DNA from: Larus michahellis
Lineage: Eukaryota; Chordata; Aves; Charadriiformes; Laridae
Reading direction: 5' to 3'
Length of the DNA: 64,000 nt
Assembly: GCF_964199755.1 (NCBI RefSeq)
Contig: NC_133896.1
Span: forward strand, 63,219,142 to 63,283,141
Below are positions 24,301 through 37,700 of this stretch, piece after piece. The notes beneath the pieces were generated by a model. It was given only the letters and a program-made list of their open reading frames with translations. It was not told the origin of the DNA and searched no databases. Position numbers and translations under genes: made by a program. Position 1 is the first letter of the stretch; the number at the start of each line of letters is the position of its first letter.

Positions 24301-27183
24301 TAGCTGTTGCACAATACGTGCATTGGTATCACACCTATGCCCTATGAGACTGAAGCAGCACCTATCCACGTAACAGGGTAACAAAAAAACCTAGAAGTAT
24401 TTTAGAACAGAGCAAGTTCTGACACCTCCCAGAAGCTGTCTTAAAAGTAAACACAACTGCAACTCAGTGCTGTGGAAAGCACATGGCCCTGCCTGTGTGG
24501 TCAAGCTTTTCTTCATACATAGGGGAACAGGCTCTTAATAACAAAAGCTGAGGTTCTTATCTAGTCATTCCAGTTAAAGTATAGTTGGAAAGGAGACAGA
24601 GAAAGCAGTTTTCAGGCTACAAACAGAGATAGATCGCTCTATGTCGGAGCCTTCTTTAAGGAAGAAGATGCATGCCCATGCTTTTGGACAGGGAACTGAA
24701 ACTGAAGCTTCCCCCAGCCAGGTGAGTGCTTGAACCACAGCATTATGTAAAGCCTCCCCTTCCCAGCCGTGGGCTGCCAACAGGCAGGTTTTTATATATC
24801 TCATTTCCCAGAACACCACACTCAGCTCAAGGCAGGGGGGCTTTAATACTCATTGCTCAGTGCACTGACCCCTGAAGCCATTTTCAAGCATCTCTCCAGA
24901 GCACATTAAGGACTGGAGCTACAACAGACAATGCTGGGCTATCAGTGTCCTTTGACAGTAGTTTTTGCCAGGCCAAGAGCCCCTTTTACTTAAGTACTTC
25001 AACTTTTAATAGGAACTTGCCATTTGAGAGAGGTAGGACTTGTAAAAGACTTTTAAAGCACTTTTTCTAGTGCTGCTGTTCTAAAAAATCCACCTTAATT
25101 CAGCTGCCTGCACAGGCTCTATTATGCACTCACTTCAAGCTGTTGCCAAACAGGTGTTGACTCTAGGTTGACTGCAAGTGACAAATAGCACACCCATGGA
25201 TAACAGCAGCAAGTAGGAGCAGAAAGTTTAACATATTTGCAATCCCACATTTCCTTGCTACAGATGTGTCCATGAACATCACAAGGGACTACAATGTAGA
25301 TTCTCTATTGTTTTAAGCTGCTGTAGCATTAATAATTCCATCTATACAAGTTCTGTTCCAAACATGAGACACCCCATAGCCCACTGGGCCCTCCAAACAA
25401 ATCTATTTTGTACCAGCTGTAGCAGGAAAGAGTTACTTTGTATGTCATTCAATGAACCAGGCATCCCCTCAGCTAGGTGACAATACACCTTGGGCTACAA
25501 TCAGGAAAACGCTGTGCTATCAAGATGTGAACTAAAGCAGCAGAGATTGTAAAGACGTGCTCTTTGCTTGTATCATCACATTCAGATCAACTAGAATGGG
25601 CAGCAGACACTTACTTGGCACTTACTACAAGAGGCAAACCATACGTATATGTTCTTGCATAGGGAGTAAAGTCAAGGTGCTTCAAGGGAGAGCATACATC
25701 TTTTTCTAAACGTTTTGAAATCAAGATTTTGCTGGTGGAAGTTTATGAGTCTTTATACCTTTTTCGTCTTAACACTATTCTCAATGGCCTCTTCAGTTTC
25801 TGTACCTTAGGTATTTGCTTAAAGAAAACATAGCATAGCCTAAGTTGTCACCCTCCATATTTTCACATTAAAAGTTTGTTTTAATTCTACTGACTTTATT
25901 CCTGTTCTTACAGTGGAAAACCACAGGAGCCTGCTAACATACTCTACTCATTTCAAAGGCCCTACTCTTTTCAGTCATTCCAGTTTGGGGTGGGAAATCA
26001 TAACACAACAGGAAGCTTAGAAGCAGGCCTACCAACAGCAAGATTCAAATTGGAAGTGACAGACAGCACTATTGCTTGATGACAAATACATACAGTTCTT
26101 TACCTTACAGAAGAACCACCATAGCATGCTTCAAAGCGGGAGATCAACAGAAACTACTTGTCAGGATGCACTTGACTACATCAGTCACCTTGCAGCTAGA
26201 CAGAACAGCCTCCACCACAGCAAATCACTTACTTGCATATTCTCACCTTCCCCTGAAAGCATGCAGAAGTTTAGAAGCAACAGCATCCACCATTGTGCCA
26301 TACATACACCCACACAAGAAGTAAAGCACGCTATTTCTGACAGCTTATGAAGGGAAGCTGATCCACATGCTCTGGCTGGTTAAGTTTATTACCCTTTTCC
26401 ATCTTATCAGATCACATCTTTGCTAAACTTATGTTTGAATGCAGCTTTCCACTTGGATGTTAAGAACTTACATTCACTATGTAGGGGAGAAAAGGCTAGT
26501 TCTGCTACAAAGCCATTTCTTCTGTTTTTCCCTCAGTTTTAAATGTTATTTGCACAAATTGCATTCAGATCCTTTTCTCCTTCTGCTACATGCCTCTCGG
26601 AAAAAAAACAAACAAGCCAAAGATGACTGTTAAGTTAAACTTTTCTTAGTCATATCCCTCAGCATCTGAGTATGTTTCTAGTAGTTTACTCCCAACTTTA
26701 TGTATTTCTGCAAAAGAATGCTTCTTTTTCAACACACACAGGCTTAAAAAAAAGCATGTAGATTCTCAGGAAGTGGCCTGTAACAATGTTTGGACTTGCT
26801 GTCCAAACAGCACTACAACAGGAAACTGTCAATAGAATATGTACTGCAATTGGCTTTGTTCAGGACAAAATTAATACCATAGTGCATAACTCAAGACTTC
26901 TGAGAAAGCAAGCCACATTTGTTCCCACTAACAGCCCCATATATTCCTTCAGCAGTTCAATTGTCTCAGCTGTCTGTTCAAAATGCCTTCCTTACATTAC
27001 AGGCTCTTTGCTGGAAAGGTTATAACCAAGTTAAAATTCTGTGTTAGCGTGACATTATTCTGCAGGAGTTAAGTGACATAAATGCCTTTATATTTACACA
27101 CACACAAATAATCAATCAAGCTGAAACAGAAGCTTCAAACTTAAAAGAACAGACAGACTTTTTGTTTCACTTTTTTTGATTTT
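21330..27183. other. RAB19 3'UTR and intergenic space to MKRN1
   Basis: RAB19 and MKRN1 are convergent. Candidate plus-strand AATAAA signals for RAB19 lie at 22827-22832 and 23671-23676. The remainder holds scattered short chance frames, an A9-run near 23920 and no recognised repeat family or RNA gene. Confidence 0.55.
22827..22832 (+). terminator. RAB19: Candidate RAB19 polyadenylation signal
   Basis: AATAAA about 1.5 kb after the RAB19 stop. A second AATAAA at 23671-23676 is followed by a more typical TG-rich stretch and may be the distal site. Confidence 0.45.
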
Positions 27184-27189
27184 TTTATT
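27184..27189 (-). terminator. MKRN1: Candidate MKRN1 distal polyadenylation signal
   Basis: The minus strand reads AATAAA in an A/T-rich context about 1.37 kb after the MKRN1 stop. A proximal minus-strand AATAAA at 28350-28355 would give a 3'UTR near 0.2 kb. Confidence 0.5.
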
Positions 27190-28562
27190 TGGGAAAAGTG
27201 CTTCTTACAAAAGGCAGCTGCAAAACAATACGTTATAGACCTCAGAACAATTTCTCATTCCATTTAAAAGTGAAAGGAGAGGCAGTCTAAGGGACAAGAG
27301 CAGCAGGAGGACAGATCACGGGGCATCCACGAGTCAATAAAAAACAGCAATAATGTAATGCAAGGTTAAAATTCCTGTGCTGGGGCTTTGGTGGCAAAGT
27401 AATTTCTCAATGCAAATTACAGCCAGAAACTGCATGACTGCCTTTGTAAGCAGTAACTCACATAAGCTGAAGAGCTTTACCAGGCAACCTGCCCAACTCA
27501 GATGCTGAGAGGCATGTCTACCTCGAACCAGCTGAGAGGCACAGCAATTTCCTAGCGAAGCTCACAGCTTAAGTGGTTACACCAAGTTCTAAAACTTACA
27601 GAGCAATAAAGCTAAAGGGGCCTCTCTCTGTCATTCCTCTGACCCTACCTTGGCTAACCGGATTTCTGCTCCTGGACAACCCTAATCATACACATGAAAG
27701 AGAGCTGGTGTATTAGGGAGTGCTATCTATTAAGTTAAGCAATAGTTAAGATCACTGCCACAGACTGGGCTGAGACCACTAAACCAGTTTCATGTCCAAT
27801 TGGAGGCTAGACTTCATGCACCAAGAGGGGATGAAAGATGGTTTTGTTATTTTTAACTTACACAGAGTCTCCCCATCCTTGAGGTCCAACTCTACATTTA
27901 TCTGTATATACACATAGAGAGTTCTCCTTTCACAAAGACATTTTCCTTTCATGCTAAACACAGTAAAAACCCAGAACGTTCACACCTGGTTCTGGTTACA
28001 CAGTAGTAATAGTAATGTGCAAGTAAACAAGAGACCAAAATCACAAATGAAGATGTGTACATGAGGGGGCTGGAACGGAGCTGATGCCAGAAAGAGAGTA
28101 TTTGTATCTGGCCTGAAGTCAGAAATATTGGTACAAAGACAGAAAAAAAGGCCATCAGCCAATTTACATCCCCACTGCATGGCCACCGCTCATTTTTGTA
28201 TCTGGGCTCTTCAAAATGAGTGTGGAAGTCCTGTAAACACTTTAACCCTGGAACTGGGTGAACTCTGTTGGGTACACAGATGAAGCAACAAACCTAAGCT
28301 AACTGTTTGACAGTTAAATTCATTTTTACAAAAACTAACGTTTTAAAGATTTATTTCTTGTTATTTGTTTAAACAGAGGAAAAACAACACTCCTGGGGTG
28401 GGAGGGGATGGGAAGGGAAGAGACAGACCCTGGGTAAAAGTTATTACAACAGCACCTGGAATTGATCGGCCTGCCTAGGAGAAACACAGGCACTGCCACA
28501 ACACCACAGGTAATAGCTACTGCCTGAAGCCAAGACGACAGTCCACACTCCACTGACAGGTG

Positions 28563-28775
28563 CTATAGATCCAAGTCGTAATAATCTTCCAGCTCATCAT
28601 GAAACAAGTCCCACTCATCCTCGGAATCCGTTAGCTCATCGTCACCTCCTGCTGCCAACAGCATAAGCAACATCTCACCGAGCTCAAAGGTCACCACCTC
28701 ATCCTCATCGGTCTCGAACGGATCACCGTTCTCTCGCTCCTCAATGAACTCCCAGAACCGATTCCTCCGCTGGGC
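28563..28775 (-). CDS. MKRN1: MKRN1 exon 8, acidic C-terminus
   Basis: 213 bp, residues 411-480 and TAG at 28565-28563. [18 protein letters not shown] and a very acidic [14 protein letters not shown] tail. The 3'UTR follows to about 27170. Confidence 0.98.
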   Translation of the reverse strand, partial: AQRRNRFWEFIEERENGDPFETDEDEVVTFELGEMLLMLLAAGGDDELTDSEDEWDLFHDELEDYYDLDL

Positions 28776-31700
28776 CTGCAAGTAGAACACAAGTATATAC
28801 CCAGGTGACCAAGTGGTACAAGGTAGGAGTCTTCCCAGAGGTTGACATGGTTCAGCCCCCAGCATGCTTTCTGACATACAAGAAACCACATTTTCTCATT
28901 CAGGGAGATACTGACCTCCAGTAGAATTTACCCTTACACACCCCTATTAATGCTGCTCAACATTTGTACTTCAGTATGTTGGTGTACTAGGAAAGTTTTT
29001 TAAATCCACTCTTTCCATCTTGGCCTCCAGCATTCACAAACTTTAGACCATCGCCTCCTTCAAATTCACCATTACGCAGATCCATCAGAAGTAAAAAAAA
29101 GTCAACATTTCCCTGTCCTCTTCTCAATGCAGCTGATTTAACGCACACCCCTCTTGCACTCTCTCTGTACAGAAAAGACAAAAAACAGCAGCACTGACCC
29201 GGTATCTACTTGATGTTCCCACTTTGGGTCTCTGTGGCTCCTCTCGGCGGCCATCAGGATATGCATGCTTGTAAAAACAGTTTCCTCCAAATGGACAGCT
29301 TCCACGGCCTTCATCAAAATACCTGCACGGCTTGTTGCTGGAAAGGAAAATACCGCAACCCTTACTCACAGCAAGCCCCAACCAGACTTCAGAACTGCAT
29401 TTACCTGCAGTCCAAAAGGATCTCAGGTACCATTTGGAGCTGAAGGTATTTTGTCAGTAACACCTACACGCAGAAATAGTGTACTACACAACTTGTGTGG
29501 GTCGATGCATGCACAGGGACACTGACGGGTCGCAGCGCACAAGCTCGTACTACCTTATGGCTACACCACCAGTGTTTTGTGCATAGAAGGGAAAGACTGA
29601 GGTCAAAGAACACAGGGATAGCTTCGCAACTGTATGGTTGCATGCAATTGTGAGCAGATAGGTAAGGACGCACTTCACATGTAGTGGTGGAAACGAGGTG
29701 TGAGAGGGCTTTATATCAACACCCTTCTCCAGGAATGCCTTTATCTCTGCTGTCTCAACTTCAGAAATGGCTGCAGTGCTCATACCTCATTGCCTCCTTG
29801 TATTTCTGAATGAGTTTCTGCTTCTCTTCCTTCTCCTCCACCCAGTACTCACTTGGAATGACAAAGTTAGATGTGATCCGACATTCTGGGCAGGACCTGG
29901 GGAATGAACAGACTGTGCTGCAAAATTCCACATTACAGGGCCTCTCTTGCCTATATAAGAAGTCATGGCATATATCCATCTTTAAAGATGCATTGTACCC
30001 ACACACTTGTGTATGGGCTTTTCAATCTAGATTCCCTCTTACACATGAGGATAACCTGAACTCTCTTCTTCAAGAACTAAATGGCAGCTGGTCTGACAAA
30101 AGCTTGAAAAAACAGTTCACACAGACTCCTTTAGAATTAAATAAATTTATTTTGGCTTGATTTCTGTATTTATTTGATTGGAACTTTGTTTTTTTAAAAC
30201 AGTCTTTAAATAGAGAAATGTTTTGCCAACTATTAATGAACTAGGGTAGTGATGAATTAAGAAGCATACATTCTGAACTGGTTAATCTGTTTTCAGATTC
30301 CTGGCTGGGTGTCCAACACTTTAACAGCAACCATTGGACAACACGCTACTAAATAAGAGAAAGTTATTTTCTACCATTAAGTGAGTTTTGCAAACTTAAT
30401 CCATATTAACCAAATCAGAGCGTAAATGTTATCCCTAACAATTATTTCACTTCCAAACCAAAGTTAGTATGCATTAAATGCAGTCTCTGTGCAGCCTGCA
30501 TCTGGAAGTCTGTTGCAAGTTGTCAAAAGTTACTAAGTTCTTCCATAGTAACAAAGCACAATCAAAATGGGAAAGTGCCTCACTTTATAATCTTGCTCTC
30601 AAATTGTTTAGCACTCCTCCACTTGCGGATGCACTTGAGACAGTAAGTGTGGCTGCAGTTGGAGAGGATCCCAAAGCGGCGCTCACTAGGATTAGCTTTC
30701 TCATACACCACCTCCATGCATATCCCGCACACCATGTCTTTACTACGCTGGACGGCAAATGAAAGCTCCATGTCCTTCTCGTGAGCTTCAATGCAAGACT
30801 GAAAAGGAGAGACAAAGAAAACTACTACAGAGACAACCTGTCACCTGGTGAACTCTAAGCAGGGTTTTAAGATCAGTTTAACTCTGCTCTTTTGCACAAT
30901 GCATGGAGTAGAATTAAGCTTAAAAAAAGAAATCTTTATCCTAAAAAAAAGTTTACTCAGATAGCAGGGAACAATCAATTCAGAGTTCAAACCTTCTTCA
31001 GACATTGCTTTTAAACATGAGAAAGGCAACCTGAAAGACCATCCGGTTTTACTAGGCAGAGAACAAAGCTTTAGTATTTTAAGCAGACTGCTCTGCCAGC
31101 ACAGATAAGGAAACCCAGCTGCTTTTGAATATGGCCCTGACAGGAAACGGTCCAGTTTACAACAGGAACTTCATTCACTGCCTGACCTGGATGCATCTTC
31201 AAATGAAAGGGAATTAGTGACAAGTGATTGCAGGGAGGTAGGAAGCAATAACTTAAAGCTGTTTAACACCAGACAGTTGTTTTCCTACCTTTATGTGCTG
31301 GGATCTCTGTGCAGCATCAATTGGATGCAAGACCTGCAGTCCACACATATCACACACATCCCCATGGATATACACGCAGTTTTCTCCATAACGACATTCT
31401 CCTACTGCAGCGTAGGGACACAGCTCTTTCTTTATCTCCACATCTGCTTGCTGCTTTTCATATTCTTCCTCAATCACCATTTCCTGCAATTCCTGCAAGG
31501 GTGCTTCGGCACAGGAAGGAGCAGCTGGGAACAAGATTAAGGACAGTAAGCAATACATTCAGATTTAGAGAATACATTGTTTGAATGCAAAGTAATCTTT
31601 GGGTAACCCTGCTCACATTATCCAAAGAGAATTATAAAAACAAACAAGGTTCATTTCAGTCCAAGTTTCACAAACCCTCAACCCAAACTAACAGTTCTTT

Positions 31701-34700
31701 TCCCACTCAAGAAAACACAACCAATTTCTTCATTCTTCAACCCAGACAAGACTAAAGCTATCAAGGTTTCAGTGGTCATATTCAGATTTACAGGCTAAGT
31801 CCACACTAGAAAAATCTCACTAGTTTTCAGCAGCTCAAGTACATTTTTATATGAACTCTGGTGCAGCAACAATTAAATAAGGTTACAAGTCTCTCACTGC
31901 TTTGAGAATCAATTCCACATCGGCAAAAGTTAGCAGGCTTTTTCCCAGAAATTATGCAGCTGAAGCAACGAAGGTGTATCCAGCATAATAAAATGCTAAT
32001 ATGGGAACACCACACCAGCAGTTCCTTATGTGCAGGTTAATTAGTATTTTGTTTTTCAGCCTGAACAACAGACTTTCACTTCTAGATTCCCATGCATCTG
32101 TATGAGGTGTCCACACCTCTCACCAAACTAACTGTATTCTAGCTATTTGCCAAAACCCCTAGCCTACACAGATATCCAATCTACCAGTCAGACACATAAA
32201 CCTAGCTTTAAGAAACTGAAATTCAGGGCATTTTCATTGCATTCTAAGCTAGCCATCAATTTTGCAAAATCCTGGCTAAGTAAATTCCCTTGCCTAATTC
32301 TAAATTGAACTGAAATCCGTATTAATTTCTCTTCCCCATTTAGACAGCTTCAGCTTAACACTTCCCCCTGTACCTCTTGAACATATTCTTGTCTGTGCCA
32401 CCACAAGCCAAACAGCCTTTTGAGATCATTACATAAGCACAATGATAAACTTAAGTTACAAGACAAAAGCAGTCAGTTTGAAACTGAAGATACAGTAGAT
32501 GCAGGGGAACAACAAAGTATTCCTATATTCAAAATAAACACCAAGAAGAAGAACTGGACTTCATTTGCGTAACAAGTAGTTGTTACAAAAATAAAGAGTC
32601 ATTGTGCTATAAGAAAGTGTAACTTTTATGAGCTGCTCAAGCACTAGATTTGGAGAAGTAAGCAAAAGCTACCAAAGGCATACTTGGATCAGTAAAAGTC
32701 AGACTCCTTCTCAAGAAGAATCAGAAGCTGCACACTCACACAGTTTTCATCCCCACGGAGCAAAGAGATACAATAAACATGAATCACCCTGCTAGCTTTT
32801 GGACATAAAGAAAAAGCAGGTCCCTGAGAGCTCACAGTTTTGGGGGATAAGCAAATACTGAAGATTAGCATAGGAAAATATTAGCTCTCAAAATAATTTC
32901 AAGTCTGCTTCTTGAACAATCTCTTACTTTAAGAGGTCACTTGCACTGATCTTGGACCAGTCTGTTTGCTAGAAACATACTTTTCAAAAGCCAGCGAGTG
33001 ACAGAATAACAAGTCAATTGTCAACCTGCTCATTTTTCAGTACCAGATTCCCGACAAAAAATCTTCATTACTTATTCTTCCCCATGAGTTCTAATGAACC
33101 GGCACCAAGAAAAGTAACAAGTAACCATACACAAGGCTCTACCTACTCTTCTGAGCAGACGAATATAATATGACAATTTGTAATTATTAATTGAACACAC
33201 ATCCCCCAGGTTTGAAATCCATGGTCACCACTTCCAAAGTCACAATCACTAGTCAGTTTGTATTCCATCAACTGCCATTTTTGCCAGGTTTTTTTCTAGT
33301 TAATGTTTTTACATGTTTTTTACCTAGTTGATTCACCTGACTTCTGACATCTTGTTTGACCCTTACTGAAGGAAGGAAGTTCAATAGATCATAGAGATCA
33401 TAGTATGGATGGGCAGAAGCCTACTAGACCGACAAACACAGCTGCGTTTTAAAGGAATCAAATTGCCTCCACTTCTTTTAATGGGGCTGGCAAGACAGTA
33501 TTTACTCAAGGCAATCCTATACCCCTGGAAAATGCATACTTTGAAATGAGAGGCACATTTGAAGCTTCTCTTAACAGAAAAATTTTCCAGAGTCACCTGC
33601 ATTCCTCTCAAGGATAATTTTTGCCAAAACTTTATTCAGTAAGGGTTTTAGTCATTAAAAAAAACAAAAAAACCAAAAAAAACCAGCCACAAACACAAAA
33701 GCCACACACACAACACACTTCTTACTTCAGGTTCTTTGAGCATAAAGGCTTTGAAGTCTTACCCCTCCAGAGACTGACTTAGAAACCCATTTATATTTAC
33801 TATGCTGGTCCACAGGAGAGAGCAGAGTTTCACATCTTGGCACAAAAAAAGTAAGAGTTATTACTTAAAACGAACCAACAACAACTACAACTACTTAAAG
33901 TCAACAAGCACACTACAGCTACTAAATTCCAGCCCAGTCCACAATACCATCCTTGCACAAAGAAGTATAACCAGTTCCTACTGACAAGACACCTAGACAA
34001 CAAGATAAAGATCTATCAATGTCAGTCTTTAATAACAGCTCTGGGTACTTGGAAAAACGTGCTAAAAGTGACATTAGTTTTCTAGTCCCAGCCTTCTGTG
34101 CTGTCCCAGTACTTCCCCTCAGTAAGAGTTGTATTTCTGTGAAATAAAGATCAAATTAGTATTTCCATTTCTGAATATCGCAAGCTTCCACAGCCTAAAG
34201 CCCTGCATGCATATCTCCTGTATCTACTGCACTCTATCTGCTACAATTTTGCTTCCTATTTGAAAGCAAAATTAGAGAAACTCACAAGACTGTATTCCCT
34301 CCATAGTTCTGAATGAAACATCCCTCAGAGTAACATTTACTCCGTGACAGTAAACATGTACTGTCTGCTGTTCAAAACCACTGCTCTCCAGTAGGTGGAC
34401 CCAATCTCTATCTTCTCACTGCCCATGTCAGTCAACAGGGTTAAATTCATACTAGTGAAAAAACTTCATTGCCTTTAGTTCACACACCACCTGTGTTCAC
34501 TCTGGGACACATTTTGTGCTTGTAGCAGCAGGAAACAGACACTCAATGCAGAACGTCTCATATTTCTGCCTTTCTACTCTCCCTCAATTATTCTAGAACA
34601 GCAGCAGCAGAATACAGAAACGTGATACATCTGTACATCAAACAAGTGAATATCTGAAGAATCGTCACTATTTTCTTCGCTAGGCCCTGAGGTCAGGTTT

Positions 34701-37700
34701 AGTCCCAAATCAGAGAATTATCTGCATTAGCAGAACGTCTTGCCTCATAGTAAAAGACGAGCATTATAAGCCCAAGCTACGCATGGTTAAACTGGCAACC
34801 CTGAATCTCCAGCATCTGTAAGAATTTAAAACACAAATGCTTCTAGCTGATCTTGACAAATAGGTTCCATTTTAAAGTTTCCAAGTACCTGTACATTTCT
34901 CCAGGCACTTGAAACAAATAATCTGTAAGGCTTTTTTTTTTTTTAAAGTGCACACTGTGCAACGCACTGCACACATCTTCGTGATCACTAAAGCAAGGTT
35001 CTTCATTTTTATAGCTTAATAAAGACAGGGGCTGCAGAAAAGTAAAGTTTTTGAATCACAGACTTTAAGAAGTCACCATGTGAATTAGCATCATGTAGCA
35101 CTGTTCAGAACAAACAGCCGAGTATGTTTACACATTAAAATACATTGAATTTCAAAGGATACAAAACAGAGAATTTGGAACAAGATTCAGAGAAGATAAT
35201 GTTATTTAACTTAATCGGTGGCAGGCACAAGTTTCCATGAAAAATAAGCCTGACCCCCTAGAAAAAGGAACTGCTTCAGTAAAACTGAATTAAAGGTACA
35301 ATGAAATGCCCTTACACTTCAGGAATTTAGGAGAAAGCACCAGCTCTCCTATAAGGAGTAGGTGTATTTAAAAGATCTCTGGCTGTTCAAACTAGCAATG
35401 AATTGATTCCAGTGGAGGGCCACCCAGCCATTAAGGGGCCTGAAGCCCATGAAAAGAGACTGAGGAAACTGGACTTGTTCAGCTTAAGAAGCTATCTTAT
35501 TGCTATCTTCAACTACTTAATGGAAAGGAAAAAACCCAAAAACTGCAGAGCCAGACTCTTCTCAGATGTGCACAGGACTAGAGACAGAAGGCAAGCGAGG
35601 CAGGGAAAATCCAAATACATACTATTAAACAGCTCGTCCATGTGAAAGAAGTCAAACGCTGCAAAGGCTGCTCAGAGCTTATAGCATATCCATCTCCAAG
35701 GACAGAGATTCAACTAAACAAAGCCCCTGGCAACCTGACGTAGCTGATCCTGCTGTGAGCGGGAAACAAACTAGATTAAATCTAGAGTTCCCTTCCAAAC
35801 TAAATTATTCTATTCTGATTAAAAGATTTAAAAAAAGGTATCATTTATCTCAATGAACACAGAAACTGTATCTTTTATGACAGTAAGGTAACATATTAAC
35901 AGCTAGAAGACAAGTTTTCATTCCTTTTGACTATACCCAAATCACAGATACACCACACAATTCCATAACCAAACTTCTCAACAACACTAGCAAAATGTCA
36001 ACGTCACTTGACCATTCCCCTTTCCTCTTCACCCTTCCTCAAATCAGATCAGAGCAGGCTCCAGGAGCACCCTGTAACACTGAGAAAGTAATTCTCTTTC
36101 CAGATCTGAGAAAAGCTGTGGAGATAAAGTAGTAAGTCTGAGCACTGTATAACAAGTTCAAAGTCTCTGGACACAACTGTTTGGATTCAAACAATTATTT
36201 GAGTACTCATGGCCATAAGCCTTCAGTTTTAAAGCGGCAAAGATCAGAAATTATGCTAAAGTAAACATCTTCAGCCTGCTCCTCACTTAAATTTTAAGTC
36301 TTTGTGCTATATTTCTGCAGGGAAAGCAGATGACAAGTATGCTACTTTAACAGTCTGGTCCCACATGATGAGCTTCTTCAACCTCATTCTCAACATGAGC
36401 TGTCACAGTATTTAGAAAGTCAAGCCTCAGAAAGGTAACCAGAATAAGTGATTTTCAGCTTCTAGTCTGAGTTGCCATGGGATTCATGAAAGCAAGCATG
36501 AGGCTTCAATTCATTCTACATGAATCTGTATCTCCACTGGAAAACCTTTAACTGCAAAATAACTCAAAACAAACAAATGAACAAAAAACCCAAAACCAAA
36601 AGGCAGCAGATTATCTTTCCAGAGTAGTAATATTAATTGCATCAGCAGTATTTTCTTCTCCCATCACACAGGCAAACTAAAACTTCAAAGAAAGAGATTC
36701 TCCAAGTCATTCAGAGTCACAACAAGGGGAAGCCAGTTATGCAGAGACTGTCTTAAAGTATACCTGGTTTCAGATCATCAGGACAGCAGTAGTAACTGAC
36801 ATGGAACAGTCCGACTATTCACATCAGAAAATTCAAGCATAAGTTAAGGATAGATCACTTGAAGTGATTAATAAATATGAATAGCTGTACTCAACAAAAC
36901 CAAAAGCATTAAAATAAATGCACTACATTGAAACTGTTGACCCATCACAGAAATTTACTGTTATCCCATGATCAGCTTACCACGTCCACAGTATGGCTGC
37001 CCAGGGACAAACTCTACAGCATTCACCCAGTCTTCAGCTCCTACTCCTGCAGCTGCCAGATCTGCATTTTCATCTTCTATCTCAGCAATAATTTCTTCAA
37101 ATGTTTCAGGGAGTAACATGAAGTCTGAGGATACTGAGGGATAGATTTTTTCATCTGGATCCAAATCAGTCACTTCCTCCTCTTTCAGTGGCTTGGTATG
37201 TTCATATCTAAAAAGTTAAAATGCATCACGTCAACTCTTCACAAAAAAAATACCGCCATAAAGCAGCCCAAGGTATTGGAAATAAATTGGTTTAGATGTA
37301 AACACACTTTTTGTAAGGAGGACCTAGGCTTGGAACAGAAAGACACTGATGACCCTTTATAGACACATGCTTCCACTGTGTCATCTCTCAGCACTGCTTA
37401 AGGAAACAGAAGATACTCCATGATTTTGGACGTTATGGAGCAGCATGCACAATACTTAACTCACACAGAATGAACTTCAATTACGTCCAAAACCGGTCAT
37501 GTGCCTATTATGCATATGTGGTATTACTGAATTAGATAAATTAGCTCGTTCAGCTTCCAAAAGAGTAGAGTAAGGGCACATACTGCTGTCTTCAACTGCC
37601 TTGTGGGAAGCCACAGGAAAGATGCAGACGGAGTCTTCCCATAGGTACAGCGATAGGATGACAGTAAGTAGACACAAGTCCAAAATGGGAAGTTACAATT

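Noticed and set aside
36961-36980. Possible short MKRN1 isoform by reading past the exon 3 donor (adds GKLIMG then stop)
   Set aside because: Possible in principle, but any retained intron yields such a tail; no polyA signal supports it nearby.
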